Source: an uncultured Acetatifactor sp. (GTDB taxonomy: Bacteria > Bacillota > Clostridia > Lachnospirales > Lachnospiraceae). Taken from it: 64,000 nt of DNA. The DNA lies in the NCBI GenBank assembly GCA_934433135.1, contig CAKRZO010000001.1:248001-312000 (forward strand), read 5' to 3'. Positions 1-7,742 of this stretch are shown one piece after another (position 1 is the first letter of the stretch; the number at the start of each line of letters is the position of its first letter). The position numbers were made by a program, and so were the translations under genes. The notes beneath the pieces are model-generated. The model had not been told where the DNA came from and made no database searches. It saw only the letters and a list, made by a program, of their open reading frames with translations.

Positions 1-866
1 GGATGACGCACCTTCCCAGAGCCGTTATGCAGATGGTTACCAGTCTTAACCGCATTTACGATATTCTGGATGAAGAACCCGCTATCCGGGATCAGGAAGA
101 CAGCAAAGAGCTTGCACTGCAGGGTGCTTTTACTTTTGACCATGTCTCCTTCGGTTATGAATCTTACGAACCGGTGCTGGAAGATATCTCATTTTCCGTA
201 AAACCGGGAGAAATGATCGGTCTGGTAGGCGCTTCCGGCACCGGAAAATCCACTCTGATCAATTTGATCATGCGTCTGTATGATGCCGATCAGGGACAGA
301 TTACCCTTGACGGTCACGATATCCGTTCCATCAAAACCGAATGTCTTCATTCCCAGCTGGGCGTTGTCCTGCAGGAAACCTTCCTCTTCTCCGGCAGTAT
401 CCTGGACAACATCCGTTTTGCCAGACAAAATGCCACATTGGCAGAGGTCATCCAAGCGGCCAAAGCAGCCAATGCCCATGATTTTATCTGCAAAATCCCG
501 GATGGCTATAACACTTATGTAGGAGAACACGGCTATAATCTATCCGGCGGCGAAAGGCAGCGTATTGCCATCGCCAGAGCGATCCTTAACAATCCCAGGA
601 TTCTGATTCTGGACGAAGCCACTTCCGCCCTGGATACGGAAAGCGAATTCTTAATCCAGCAGGCACTGGATCGTCTGGTCAAGGGGCGTACCACTTTTGC
701 CATTGCGCACAGGCTCTCCACCTTAAGAGGTGCAGACCGTCTGATTGTCATTGACAAACACGGCATTGCCGAAATAGGCACCCACAACGAACTTCTGGAA
801 AAGAAGGGCATCTATTACCACCTGGTAACAGCCCAGCTTCGTATGGCGCAGGATCAACCTGCATAA
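1..866 (+). CDS. ABC exporter, ATP-binding C-terminal part (5' partial)
   Basis: C-terminal part of an ABC-type exporter in which a membrane domain is fused to an ATPase; the reading frame is open at the left edge, so the membrane domain lies outside the window. The visible 287 residues (counted from the first Met) begin with the linker after the last membrane helix and then a complete nucleotide-binding domain: Walker A GASGTGKST, a Q-loop, the signature LSGGERQR, Walker B ILILDEATSALD and the H-loop histidine in AIAHRLS. The Walker A/LSGGE arrangement and the linker sequence are typical of homodimeric or heterodimeric exporters for lipids, drugs or peptides. The substrate cannot be told. 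A strong hairpin terminator follows the stop codon, so this is the last gene of its operon. Confidence 0.93.
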   Translation, partial: MTHLPRAVMQMVTSLNRIYDILDEEPAIRDQEDSKELALQGAFTFDHVSFGYESYEPVLEDISFSVKPGEMIGLVGASGTGKSTLINLIMRLYDADQGQITLDGHDIRSIKTECLHSQLGVVLQETFLFSGSILDNIRFARQNATLAEVIQAAKAANAHDFICKIPDGYNTYVGEHGYNLSGGERQRIAIARAILNNPRILILDEATSALDTESEFLIQQALDRLVKGRTTFAIAHRLSTLRGADRLIVIDKHGIAEIGTHNELLEKKGIYYHLVTAQLRMAQDQPA

Positions 867-891
867 AAACAGACCTTGTCTATTCAAAAAA

Positions 892-935
892 TGCCGCTGC
901 CCGGTCATGATACCGGATAGCGGCAAGTTTTTTAT
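892..935. terminator. Intrinsic terminator, probably bidirectional
   Basis: A GC-rich stem (TGCCGCT...CCGGT / ACCGG...AGCGGCA, 892-925) is followed on the plus strand by a T-rich run. The reverse strand also ends in a T-run. It sits between the convergent ends of the ABC exporter and rhaB and can serve both. Confidence 0.85.
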
Positions 936-1049
936 TTTTCTTATTTTCTTTTCTACCGATTGTCAACATTCACCGACAAGCACATGCTGCCTATAAATGC
1001 AAAACCTGATTGCGCGGATTCCTTCGTGCTCGCACAATCTGTAATCCTC

Positions 1050-2465
1050 TTATTGCGGTTTATAGGTTTTCACGGCAAAGGATTCGAAGACGCAGTCTCT
1101 TGCGCTGTGAAGATCTTTCAGTTCTCCACGGGTCATCATCTGTACCATAAGGTTACCGATTGCGGTAGCTTCGGTGGGGCCGGCATATACCGTTCTTCCC
1201 GTATAACGGGCAGTCAGTTCATTTAAGTATTCCGCATTGGCTCCGCCGCCTACGATACTGATGCTGTCATATTTCTTCCCGGTCATCTCTTCGATTTCTT
1301 CAATGGTAAGCTTATAGCAGTTTGCCAGGCTGTTGTAAATTACGGAAGCGATCTCTCCGTAAGTCTCCGGAACCGGCTGTCCGCTTTCTTCGCAGGCTGC
1401 CTGCACTTCCTTGATCATGTTCTTCGGTGCCATGAAGCGATCATCGTTACAGTCTACCAGAGAAGGAATCGTCTGTTTGGAAGCTTCCTCACAGATCTCT
1501 CCGAAAGACAAATCCAGACCGAAGTCGGACTTTAATTCTTTCTTTACAGACTGAATCATCCATAATCCCATGATATTCTTCAGATAACGGAAACGATACT
1601 GATAACCGCCTTCGTTGGTGAAGTTATGTGCCTTACTCCGGGGACTGCAGTCTGCCTGCATCCGCTCTACTCCCATCAAAGACCAGGTACCGGAGCTGAT
1701 ATAAACCGTATCCGGGTTATTACTGGGTACGGCAAGCACTGCCGAACCGGTATCATGGGTGGCCGGAAGAACTACCTTGCAGTTAAATCCGACTTCTTCC
1801 TGTACCTCTTTACTGAGATCTCCCAAAATGGTTCCCGGTACTTTCACTTCCTGGAAAATCTTTGTAGGATACCCCAGTTTTTCAATCAGTTCCAGATCCC
1901 AGGTCTTGGTCTGGGGATCAATTAACTGTCCGGTGGTTGCCTCAGTATATTCATTGGATTTCACACCGCTTAACAGATAATGGAAATAATCCGGCACCAT
2001 CAAAAACGTCTTTGCCTTTTCAAGATACTCCGGATGCGCCTTCTTTACTGCCATCAACTGATAAATGGTATTGAATACAGCTTTCTGGATTCCGGTTCTC
2101 GCATACAATTCATCTTCCGGAATGATTTTGTAGACTTCCTTATCCATGCCGATGTTGCGGGAATCACGGTATCCTACGGTATTTCCCAGCACTTTATCCT
2201 TCTCATCCAGCAGAACAAAGTCCACTCCCCAGGTATCGATTCCCACACTGACCGGAATCTTGCCGATCTCTTTACATTTCTTAAGACCGGTCTTGATTTC
2301 CCGGAACAGCGCTTCAAAATCCCAGCAAAGCTCTCCGTCCTTTTCCTGCATTCCGTTCGGGAAACGATGTACCTCCTCCAGAATCAGGCGGCCATCCTCA
2401 AGATGCGCCAGAATATGACGGCCGCTGGATGCGCCGATATCAATTGCCAAATAATAAGCTCCCAT
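1050..2465 (-). CDS. rhaB: Rhamnulokinase
   Basis: FGGY-family kinase that phosphorylates L-rhamnulose to L-rhamnulose 1-phosphate in the cytoplasm, the second step of rhamnose breakdown. The 471 residues match the family length. The N-terminal actin-like ATPase starts with AIDIGASSGRH, the substrate-side loop contains GIDTWGVDF, and the C-terminal lobe has the ATP-site motifs THDTGSAVLA and SIVGGGANAEYLN. Start chosen at the ATG preceded by a GGAAGGAG-type ribosome site. The isomerase (rhaA) and aldolase (rhaD) are not in the window. An AraC-type regulator lies immediately upstream on the same strand, and the gap between them has an activator-type promoter with direct repeats. Rhamnose is a plausible product of the GH78 enzyme encoded at 11.9-14.0 kb. 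Confidence 0.93.
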   Translation of the reverse strand: MGAYYLAIDIGASSGRHILAHLEDGRLILEEVHRFPNGMQEKDGELCWDFEALFREIKTGLKKCKEIGKIPVSVGIDTWGVDFVLLDEKDKVLGNTVGYRDSRNIGMDKEVYKIIPEDELYARTGIQKAVFNTIYQLMAVKKAHPEYLEKAKTFLMVPDYFHYLLSGVKSNEYTEATTGQLIDPQTKTWDLELIEKLGYPTKIFQEVKVPGTILGDLSKEVQEEVGFNCKVVLPATHDTGSAVLAVPSNNPDTVYISSGTWSLMGVERMQADCSPRSKAHNFTNEGGYQYRFRYLKNIMGLWMIQSVKKELKSDFGLDLSFGEICEEASKQTIPSLVDCNDDRFMAPKNMIKEVQAACEESGQPVPETYGEIASVIYNSLANCYKLTIEEIEEMTGKKYDSISIVGGGANAEYLNELTARYTGRTVYAGPTEATAIGNLMVQMMTRGELKDLHSARDCVFESFAVKTYKPQ

Positions 2466-2511
2466 TTTATTTTCTCCTTCCTGATAAGAACTTTTTCAAT
2501 CGTCTGTTTGT

Positions 2512-2609
2512 ATCATACCAGATTTTTACGTAAAAAGGAAGTAGTGTTGCGCAGTTTTACATACGACCTTTTATCAATGCTTTCGATAAAAATTCATCAA
2601 TGCTTTCGA
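2512..2609 (-). promoter_or_regulatory. rhaB promoter with two 14-bp AraC-type direct repeats
   Basis: On the minus strand an extended -10 (TGGTATGAT, hexamer at 2512-2517) lies about 46 bp upstream of the rhaB start. The matching -35 is poor. Further upstream the 14-mer TCGAAAGCATTGAT occurs twice, exactly, at 2596-2609 and 2573-2586, 23 bp apart. A weak -35 with two direct half-sites is the usual layout for activation by AraC/RhaS-type proteins, and the adjacent AraC gene is the obvious candidate. Confidence 0.7.
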
Positions 2610-2639
2610 CATTTTTTGTCAATCCGTCAAAGCTGCACA

Positions 2640-3443
2640 TTACTCCGGATAACGGTGATACATTTCTCTGCGGTACTGCAGCGGAGTTACCCCCTCTTCC
2701 TTCCGGAAAACAGCTCCGAAATAAGACTGAGACGAAAATCCGGCTTCATACGCAATCTCCGCAAGGGATTTATCGGTCGTTAAAAGCAATCTTTTGGCCA
2801 GATTCATTTTTTTCCCCAGAAGGTAATGATACGGGGACTGTCCCATCACCTTGTTAAAAAGGCGGTGCAGATAGATGGGGCTGATGTTGATTGCTTCCGC
2901 CAGCTCTTCCAGTGTGATATTCTCGGTATAATGAAGGTCCATATAGGAAATAGCCTGCAAAACCAGAGGATTCCCGCTTCCCGGGCTCTCCGTCTCAATG
3001 TGAAAATCCCGATACAGCGCATAGATCAGCTCCAGGATCTTACTTCCCAGATACAGGGCACTGCCGTCAAAAGGGAAACTGTAAGCCTGAACAATTTCTT
3101 CAAACAATCTCCGATAGCCCACTTCCGTTGTCTGTTCAAAATGATCCGGCAGGGAAAATAAAAAGTCGTATAACGCCCCCGGTTCCGCCAGTAAATGCAC
3201 AAACAGGCACTTAAAAGGCAGGCGGGAGTGGCGGATCTGACCGGGTTTCCCACAGATAATCTGACCGGCCTTTATCGGATAAGCCTGGCCGTTTACATAA
3301 GAAATGCCGCCGTTTATGACAGGGATTTCGATTTCGAATACCGAAACCCGTCTGTTCGGCGTCTCGGTACAATTTTTATGCGCTGCCGCCGCATCATAAA
3401 ATCCCGCGCGAAGGATATCCGGCAGAACAATCTCTTTCATCAT
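2640..3443 (-). CDS. AraC-family regulator (probably RhaR/RhaS-like)
   Basis: Transcription activator of 267 residues with an N-terminal cupin-like sensor domain (about 1-150) and a C-terminal double helix-turn-helix (about 165-265). The second helix-turn-helix shows the family signature SLAEIAYEAGFSSQSYFGAVFRKEEGVTPLQYRR. It sits directly upstream of rhaB on the same strand, and a repeated 14-bp motif lies in the gap between them. The inferred role is rhamnose-responsive control of rhaB and perhaps of itself. The inducer is not shown by the sequence. The next gene upstream is transcribed divergently. Confidence 0.85.
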   Translation of the reverse strand: MMKEIVLPDILRAGFYDAAAAHKNCTETPNRRVSVFEIEIPVINGGISYVNGQAYPIKAGQIICGKPGQIRHSRLPFKCLFVHLLAEPGALYDFLFSLPDHFEQTTEVGYRRLFEEIVQAYSFPFDGSALYLGSKILELIYALYRDFHIETESPGSGNPLVLQAISYMDLHYTENITLEELAEAINISPIYLHRLFNKVMGQSPYHYLLGKKMNLAKRLLLTTDKSLAEIAYEAGFSSQSYFGAVFRKEEGVTPLQYRREMYHRYPE

Positions 3444-3589
3444 GGCTTCTCAACAAATCTCCTTTTCCGGAGCGGCAAATCCTTCAAAGATTTTGAAGGT
3501 GTTCCCGCGTTGGTTAAGATTTCTACAAAATAGGCTAATATATTTTATAGCTTCTCTCTTCCGCTTCTGCTACCATGTTTGTATCTAAA

Positions 3590-3655
3590 GTTTACTGTTC
3601 ACTCGTTTATGCAGGCAGGCTCCATGCTCACATGAGAAGCCATCTGTGTAAATAC
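3590..3655. repeat. Degenerate fragment of the TACAGTTCACTCG-type repeat
   Basis: In the 284-bp divergent gap 3444-3727, the stretch starting TACTGTTCACTCG and continuing TTTATGCAGGCAGGC...CCATGCTCACATGAGAAG resembles the repeat at 47550-47640 and the fragment at 56153-56195. No target duplication is visible. The rest of this gap is AT-rich and must hold the promoters of both flanking genes, but I could not define convincing hexamers. Confidence 0.5.
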
Positions 3656-3727
3656 ACTATTTATTGTAATGCATAAGTATGTTTTTTTCAAGTAATACCT
3701 AATGTATAAAAAAGGAGTAAAAACGGT

Positions 3728-4462
3728 ATGAAAATCACATGGCTTGGGCAGGCCGGCCTGCTCTTTGAAACCGGGGATTTCCGGATCCTGATCGATCCGT
3801 ATCTTTCCGACAGTGTCGGCAGGCAGACCGGGAATCACAGAAGGGTTCCGGTGGATGAAACTTTCCTTCATCTTCCTGCGGACGTCTTAATCTGTACCCA
3901 CAATCACCTGGATCATCTGGATCCGGAAACCGTAGAAGTGCTTCTGAAAGAGAATCTGCGTCCCATGCAGGTACTGGGTTCCTACCCATCCTGGCAGGCT
4001 CTCCGCTCCTACGGCGGCGCACACAATTACATTATGTTCAATGCCGGGACGGAAATCACCCTGAAAGAAGGAATTCTGGCAAAGGCCGTCTTCGCACAGC
4101 ATTCCGACCTTTCCGCGGTCGGCGTGGTATTGGATGTGAAAGAAAAGACCGCTGCTCCGAATCCTAAAAAGGTTCCGGACATCCCTCTTTCCCGGAATTA
4201 TACCTTCTATATCACCGGGGATACGCTGTATGACAGCCGCATATTTGCATCCCTTCCGGAACACATAGATGCCGTCTTTCTTCCGATCAACGGAGCCGGC
4301 AATAACATGAACAAAATCGATGCCGCCCGCTTTGCCCGCAAAACCGGTGCCGAAAAGGTGGTACCCCTGCATGTAGGCATGTTGGACGATCTGGATTTTT
4401 CCGGTTTTACCTGTGACGGATGTGTGATTCCGGAAATCTACCGGGAAATCCCGCTTTTTTGA
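3728..4462 (+). CDS. MBL-fold metal hydrolase, UlaG-like
   Basis: Cytoplasmic metallo-beta-lactamase-fold hydrolase of 244 residues. The metal-binding motif THNHLDHLD gives H58, H60, D62 and H63, with a further metal aspartate in YITGDTLYD and a C-terminal histidine in VVPLHVGM. It resembles the UlaG branch (L-ascorbate-6-phosphate lactonase and relatives) more than beta-lactamases or glyoxalases. The next gene is an acid-sugar dehydratase starting 30 bp downstream, followed by an SDR, so hydrolysis of a sugar lactone is a reasonable inference: SDR makes the lactone, this enzyme opens it, the dehydratase acts on the acid. A ribosome site AAAAGGAG precedes the ATG. Confidence 0.82.
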   Translation: MKITWLGQAGLLFETGDFRILIDPYLSDSVGRQTGNHRRVPVDETFLHLPADVLICTHNHLDHLDPETVEVLLKENLRPMQVLGSYPSWQALRSYGGAHNYIMFNAGTEITLKEGILAKAVFAQHSDLSAVGVVLDVKEKTAAPNPKKVPDIPLSRNYTFYITGDTLYDSRIFASLPEHIDAVFLPINGAGNNMNKIDAARFARKTGAEKVVPLHVGMLDDLDFSGFTCDGCVIPEIYREIPLF

Positions 4463-4491
4463 GATACTATGATTCAGAAATGGAGAAGTGT

Positions 4492-5652
4492 ATGAAAATA
4501 ATCGATATCAAGCCCTTTGTCGTAGATTGTTTCCGGACCAACTGGGTCTTTGTGAAAGTCTATACCGATGAAGGCATTGACGGGGTGGGAGAGGCCACCC
4601 TGGAATATAAGGAAAAAGCGCTCCTTGGCGCTTTGGAACACATTAAAGAATATCTCACCGGCAAGAATCCTCTGGAAATTGAGAAGCACTGGCACGCCAT
4701 CTACCGGGATGCTTACTGGAGAGGCGGCGCGGTATTAATGAGTGCCCTATCCGCTGTGGAAATGGCTCTGTGGGATATCCTCGGCAAGTCGCTGCAGGTT
4801 CCCGTCTACCAGTTGATGGGCGGCAAAGTCCATGACAAGGTACGGATTTATGTAAACGGCTGGTTTGCCGGTGCCAAAACGCCGGAAGAGTTTGCCGAGA
4901 AGGCCAGAATTGCCGTAAAACGCGGCGTTACCGCCATGAAATGGGATCCCTTCGGCAAAAGCTACCTGACTATTTCCAACCAGGATCTGGACACTGCTCT
5001 GAAATGTGTCAGTGCCGTACGGGAAGCCGTCGGGAAAGATGTGGATCTTTTGATTGAAGGGCACGGCCGCTTTAACATCCCCACCGGAATTAAGATTGCC
5101 AAAGAACTGGAACCCTTCAAACCCATGTTTTTCGAGGAGCCGACTCCGCCGGACAATCTGGATGCCCTTAAGGAAGTCAAAGACAAATCTCCCGTAGCCA
5201 TTGCCGCCGGAGAGCGACTGTATACCAGATGGGACTATAAGCCCATGTTTGATAAAATGGCCGCGGACTATATCCAGCCGGATATTTCCCATGCAGGCGG
5301 TATCATGGAATTGAAAAAAATCGCCGCAGAAGCCGAATGCTGTTATCTTCCTTTTGCTCCCCACAATCCTTCCGGACCGGTAGCCAACGCCGCTACTCTG
5401 CAGCTGGCCGCAAGCTGTGCCAACTTCTGTATTCTGGAAATTATGTACTCTGATGTGGACTGGCGGAAAGATGTGACGGATGAAGCCCTTACTTATGAGG
5501 ATGGATATCTGAGCATTCCGGACAAACCCGGACTCGGCATTTCCATCGATGAAGAATCCTGCCTTGCCCACCCTTACCGGGTACATACCCTGCGCCACTA
5601 TACCGGGGCTCTGACAGACATCCGCCCACCCAAGAGTGAATTTTATTTTTAA
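4492..5652 (+). CDS. Acid-sugar dehydratase, enolase superfamily (D-galactonate dehydratase-like)
   Basis: Mandelate-racemase/enolase superfamily enzyme, 386 residues from the ATG at 4492, chosen because GGAG precedes it; an in-frame ATG 72 bp upstream lies inside the preceding gene. An N-terminal capping domain (about 1-125) precedes a TIM barrel. Candidate metal ligands are E189 (IEGHGR), E215 (FFEEP) and E241 (AAGERL). Candidate catalytic residues are H191 and H291 (FAPHNP), with D264 on strand 6. These positions match those I recall for E. coli DgoD (D183, H185, E209, E235, H285) at a constant offset of 6, but with Glu for the first Asp ligand. The family beta-eliminates water from aldonates to 2-keto-3-deoxy acids. 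The exact sugar acid is unknown. A palindromic repeat begins two bases after the stop codon. Confidence 0.88.
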   Translation: MKIIDIKPFVVDCFRTNWVFVKVYTDEGIDGVGEATLEYKEKALLGALEHIKEYLTGKNPLEIEKHWHAIYRDAYWRGGAVLMSALSAVEMALWDILGKSLQVPVYQLMGGKVHDKVRIYVNGWFAGAKTPEEFAEKARIAVKRGVTAMKWDPFGKSYLTISNQDLDTALKCVSAVREAVGKDVDLLIEGHGRFNIPTGIKIAKELEPFKPMFFEEPTPPDNLDALKEVKDKSPVAIAAGERLYTRWDYKPMFDKMAADYIQPDISHAGGIMELKKIAAEAECCYLPFAPHNPSGPVANAATLQLAASCANFCILEIMYSDVDWRKDVTDEALTYEDGYLSIPDKPGLGISIDEESCLAHPYRVHTLRHYTGALTDIRPPKSEFYF

Positions 5653-5653
5653 C

Positions 5654-5822
5654 TAACAGTTCAGACATACATTCTTGTGGATAGATTTCATGCTTGCATG
5701 AAAATCTATCTGCATGAATGTATGAGCTTAGCGCCAATCATATGAAGATTGCGGCTTGTAGCCGCAAATAAACAGCTGCAAAGCATGCGAAAAGTTTTGC
5801 GAATGGCGCGGCTGAACTGTTA
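5654..5822 (+). repeat. Palindromic mini-element, copy A (TAACAGTTCAG ends)
   Basis: About 170 bp with inverted ends TAACAGTTCAG (from 5654) and CTGAACTGTTA (to 5822). The left half folds into a long hairpin (CATACATTC...GATTTCATGC / GCATGAAAATC...GAATGTATG), and the right half holds TTAGCGCC pairing with GGCGCG. The same sequence blocks recur in copies at 38742-38944 (reversed) and 47375-47538. No target-site duplication is evident here, and a further GCAGTTCAGGC follows immediately, so the right side may be rearranged. Confidence 0.8.
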
Positions 5823-5869
5823 AGGCAGTTCAGGCAACCATTCTCACCAAAAACGGAGGAATAAAAATT

Positions 5870-6676
5870 ATGACCAAATGTGTATTTGTTACCGGCGGAA
5901 CCGTCGGAAGCGGTTATGCCATTGCCGAGCGCTTCGCCAAGGAAGGCTACGGTGTGATTATTACCAGCAGAAGTGAAGAAAGAGCCGAAAAAGCCGCCGA
6001 AGAAATCGGTCAGGCGTACGGTGTCTATGCCAAAGGCTATGCCCTGGATATCCGGGATGAAGCAAGAGTAAAAGCTATTTTTGCCGATATTGACCGGAAT
6101 GACTGTTTTGTAGAGACGGTCTGCCTGAATTCGGCAGACATGGGATTCGGAACTGACCCGGTAAAAGGAATGCCTTTTTTTGAGGTTTCCGTAGAAGAAT
6201 TCCAGAGAGTGTTTGAAACCAATCTGGTATGGAACTTTATGATCGTACGTCAGGCTGCCCTCCGTATGAAGGAACACCACAAAGGCGCCATCGTCTTTAT
6301 CAGTTCCAATACCGCTTATCGTGCCATCCCCAACCGGAGCGCCTACTGCGCATCCAAGGGCGGCATCAACGCCATGTCCAAAGCCTTTGCCATTGATCTG
6401 GGACCTTTCGGCATCCGCAGCAACGTGGTTCTCCCGGGCACCATTAAAACACAGCGTTGGAAGGACATGGGCTCCAGGCAGATTGTCAACGGTACCCTTA
6501 CCCCCATTGGCGATATTTCCGATTTCGAAGATATCGCCAATGCAGCCTGGTACCTTGGCAGTGAGGAATCCAAAAATGTCACCGGTGCGGAAATCCATGT
6601 GGACGGCGGCATGAGCTGCCAGCTTTATCCCCAGATTCTGAATGAGTTAAAGAGGAATGCTTGTCTGAACTGTTAA
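5870..6676 (+). CDS. Short-chain dehydrogenase/reductase
   Basis: NAD(P)-dependent oxidoreductase of 268 residues, classical SDR fold. The nucleotide-binding motif is TGGTVGSGYAIA near the N-terminus, CLNSADMG replaces the usual NNAG, and the catalytic Ser, Tyr and Lys occur in FISSNTAY and YCASKGG. The C-terminal VDGGMS marks the end of the core fold. Neighbours suggest a sugar or sugar-alcohol substrate feeding the UlaG-like hydrolase and dehydratase upstream. A good AGGAGG-type site precedes the ATG. The last seven or so codons and the stop lie in an end of the TAACAGTTCAG repeat, so the C-terminal tail (RNACLNC) is repeat-derived. The stop overlaps the convergent esterase stop by a few bases. 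Confidence 0.87.
   Translation: MTKCVFVTGGTVGSGYAIAERFAKEGYGVIITSRSEERAEKAAEEIGQAYGVYAKGYALDIRDEARVKAIFADIDRNDCFVETVCLNSADMGFGTDPVKGMPFFEVSVEEFQRVFETNLVWNFMIVRQAALRMKEHHKGAIVFISSNTAYRAIPNRSAYCASKGGINAMSKAFAIDLGPFGIRSNVVLPGTIKTQRWKDMGSRQIVNGTLTPIGDISDFEDIANAAWYLGSEESKNVTGAEIHVDGGMSCQLYPQILNELKRNACLNC
6656..6675. repeat. Isolated mini-element end carrying two stop codons
   Basis: AATGCTTGTCTGAACTGTTA is identical to the right end of copy B at 38924-38943. No second end is present nearby. The TAA stops of both the SDR (plus strand) and the esterase (minus strand) lie at the tip of this sequence. Confidence 0.75.
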
Positions 6677-7677
6677 AGCATATTGTGAATGACGGGCCAT
6701 GCGGCATCTGCATAAAAGCGGTGCCCTTCCGGTCCGCAGACCCATGCGGCATTTTCCGGCACACCGGCCTTTTGATAGAGTTCTTTTACCAGATCGAAGG
6801 TCTCCTCCACGCCATGTGCCGGGAAGATGGGATCTTCTTTTCCGCTGACCAGGACAAACTTTCTGGGTGCAATAAGCCCTGCCAGATCTCCCATATCAAA
6901 ATAAGAAGCGATTCCCGGTATGTAATTGCAGGCACAATGCCCGATGGAGCCGATGGAATCCTTATACGTGCATACGCTGCAGGAAGGCACCGCACAGTAA
7001 ATACGGGGATCCATGCAGGCGCTGTAAAACGTAACCGTTCCGCCTCCGGAATTGCCCAGGCAAATCAACTTCTCGGTGGTAAGCTCCGGAAAATCCGTTT
7101 CCAGTACATCAATCAGACGGCTGATATCCCAGACTCTCTCGCCGATAGCACACCGGCCTAAAAGCAAAGTTGCCAGGCTGGTACCATGAAGGCATCCCGG
7201 TCCATGTTCATCTCCGCCGCATTCTCCCATATAACGTTGCTCCATGGCAACCGCTGCAAACCCTTCTTTCACAGCACGAACCGCAAAGTCCCGGTCACCT
7301 CCGGCAATCGTTTTTTCATCTTCCGGATACTTAGGTTCTCCTAAAGAAATGTGCATACCGGTGCTGTGTCCCTGCAGACAGATTACTGTCTGAAAAGGCT
7401 TCTTTCCTTCCTTGGGTAAAAGCAGCGTACAGGCGACCTCATAATTTCCCTCACTGTAAAAAGTAAAACGCTGCCTGATAAAATTTTCTTTTTCTTCCGC
7501 TTCCTGCTTCTGCAGGCGCGGCTCACATTTTTCCATCTGATCCATTCCCAGCAAAGCATAGAGTTTATCATATGCTTTTTTCTGCCACTGCGTAAAATCC
7601 TCTCCTGGCTTCAGACGCATCTTAGGCTGTTCCTGTCTTAACAATTCTACTGTATAAAGCTTCGCATCCCGTATCAT
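6673..7677 (-). CDS. Alpha/beta-hydrolase, carbohydrate-esterase type
   Basis: Cytoplasmic alpha/beta-hydrolase of 334 residues with no signal peptide. The nucleophile elbow GNSGGG gives S210. D282 (GKEDPIFP) and H319 (GPEGHRF) complete a plausible triad. The sequence resembles the acetyl-xylan-esterase/dienelactone-hydrolase group, and HG-type oxyanion residues are seen in CLQGHSTG. Likely role is removing an acyl or alkyl ester from an imported sugar, but the substrate is unknown. AAGGAG lies before the ATG. The protein ends at HNML followed by a stop in a repeat end, so the native C-terminus may have been longer. The CapA-like gene lies 65 bp upstream on the same strand. Confidence 0.75.
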   Translation of the reverse strand: MIRDAKLYTVELLRQEQPKMRLKPGEDFTQWQKKAYDKLYALLGMDQMEKCEPRLQKQEAEEKENFIRQRFTFYSEGNYEVACTLLLPKEGKKPFQTVICLQGHSTGMHISLGEPKYPEDEKTIAGGDRDFAVRAVKEGFAAVAMEQRYMGECGGDEHGPGCLHGTSLATLLLGRCAIGERVWDISRLIDVLETDFPELTTEKLICLGNSGGGTVTFYSACMDPRIYCAVPSCSVCTYKDSIGSIGHCACNYIPGIASYFDMGDLAGLIAPRKFVLVSGKEDPIFPAHGVEETFDLVKELYQKAGVPENAAWVCGPEGHRFYADAAWPVIHNML

Positions 7678-7742
7678 TTCTTTCTTTTCTCCTTCCTGCG
7701 GATCGCTTTCTCTGCCAATCGTTCATAATATAAGCAGGCTTC

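Noticed and set aside
1980..2783. 267-residue plus-strand frame over rhaB and the AraC gene
   Set aside because: It spans two real genes on the other strand and their regulatory gap; no ribosome site or motif.
4747..5598. 283-residue frame on the minus strand within the dehydratase gene
   Set aside because: It is the antisense of a well-defined enolase-superfamily gene, lacks a ribosome site and recognisable motifs, and has low-complexity composition typical of shadow frames.
5738..6598. 286-residue minus-strand frame
   Set aside because: It is antisense to the SDR gene and runs into the repeat; no family features.
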